Origin: Paramecium sonneborni
Taxonomy: Eukaryota > Ciliophora > Oligohymenophorea > Peniculida > Parameciidae
Length of the DNA: 64,000 bases
NCBI GenBank assembly: GCA_905182985.1
Contig: CAJJDN010000103.1
Span: 1-64,000 of the forward strand
Reading direction: 5' to 3'
Positions 63,288-64,000 of this stretch are shown one piece after another. The stretch's first letter is position 1. Each line of letters begins with the position of its first letter. A model generated the notes under the pieces. The model saw only the letters and a program-made list of their open reading frames with translations. It was not told the DNA's origin and did no database searches. The position numbers and the translations under genes were made by a program.

Positions 63288-64000
63288 TTTAACTAGAATT
63301 TTTGATTGAGAGAGTAACTGATATAAATGTTCTTTGTCATATTATTTTTGAGGAAGTATATTAGATTGTAATAAATTTTCATAATTGGCAAGAAAATATA
63401 TATATGATCTACAATCAGAATAACTAATATTAATGCTTTTAATTTTAAATATAACTATTTTTAAAATCTACTAAAATATGCCTTGTTATTAAGATTCAAA
63501 ATTACAACAAAATAGATTAAATATTGAAATGAACTTTCTTTTGAATGAGAGTTTAAAGTTTTCATCAATCTAATTGAATTTCAAATTTCAATAAATAATA
63601 ATACCTTTTTTATAAGGATGAATAAATTAAGTCTTATTAGCTATATTACAAAATGAGCAATTAAAACAAGATCTATCATAGAGAAGATTCACTCTTGTTT
63701 TCATTTTCTATATTATTTTATAAAAAATGAATAAACTTAATTAAAAAATAACTTCTTTATTCTAATAGTATTTTCAAACTACTTATCTATTAAAAAAATA
63801 TAAGTTTATGAAATATTTAAAATTAAAACACCTCTTTATATTAGATGGTGATAATAAAGAAACCGCCCAATTCTATGGTATATGAAACCATAATAAACAA
63901 TTTGGGTAAAAGAAATTGTATTTTGTTAAGATAATTAATATTAATAATATTTAGTATAAAATAGTCCTAATAAATTATTTTGGAAAGTACTTTAACATTA
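63288..64000. other. No recognisable gene
   Basis: AT-rich end of the window. A short frame at 63479 (MPCYQDSKLQQNRLNIEM) and a small hairpin around atggtatatgaaaccat (about 63874) are all I see. It may continue the decayed kinase. Confidence 0.4.

Noticed and set aside
1..64000. CRISPR arrays, bacterial operons or Shine-Dalgarno sites
   Set aside because: Code usage, spliceosomal micro-introns and gene content are eukaryotic; no direct-repeat/spacer array was seen.
1..64000. tRNA or rRNA genes
   Set aside because: No cloverleaf with GTTCRANNC-type arms or rRNA-like GC-rich block was found by eye; a tRNAscan/Infernal run would settle it.

Overview
The window looks like Paramecium nuclear DNA. 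It is very AT-rich, and long frames open only when TAA and TAG are read as glutamine and TGA as the sole stop. Genes carry tiny GT...AG introns (19-34 nt, most often ending TAG), and neighbouring genes are often only 17-30 bp apart. I read genes with the ciliate nuclear code and placed introns by hand. For each intact gene the spliced length was checked to be a multiple of three and, where recognisable, the protein was checked against its family.

Layout: (1) 1-13.4 kb is mostly gene debris: a frameshifted hypothetical gene, an ABCC-type transporter relic, a cysteine-rich furin-repeat surface-protein relic and a NACHT (P-loop) relic, all with in-frame TGA or frame jumps. (2) 14.8-57 kb is a dense block of apparently intact genes: a 2269-aa protein with alpha-2-macroglobulin-like features, a PB1 plus RanBP2-type zinc finger protein, a START protein, an NRF-6-like acyltransferase, a cyclin, an OGFr-domain protein, CFAP77, two Myb-like paralogues, a secreted beta/gamma-crystallin-like protein, a TLDc protein, a multi-pass membrane protein, signal peptidase SEC11, a long-chain acyl-CoA synthetase, a vWA protein with a 19-residue glutamine run written purely in TAA, a HAMP-domain membrane protein, V-ATPase subunit a, a NUDIX hydrolase, an LSm protein, a TXNDC9/phosducin-like protein, a NEK kinase and a Rac-like GTPase. 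(3) 57-64 kb is again degenerate: possible ARM-repeat remains, small ORFs and a kinase relic.

Assembly caveat: the four single N characters (14295, 55691, 59276, 62226) are each flanked by perfect direct copies of 855, 1129, 2046 and 1061 bp. This is what contigs with unmerged overlapping ends, joined by one N, would produce. About 5.1 kb of the window is therefore probably artificial duplication, and genes near these joins appear twice, one copy complete and one truncated.

The intact genes are ordinary eukaryotic housekeeping, ciliary, trafficking and signalling functions and do not form an obvious pathway. Convergent and divergent pairs with very short spacers are common. I did not find a clearly new biological system. 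The most interesting items are the giant MG-like protein, the PB1/RBZ architecture, the OGFr homologue, a Rac-like GTPase whose prenylation box uses a reassigned stop codon, and the contrast between a compact core and decayed flanks.
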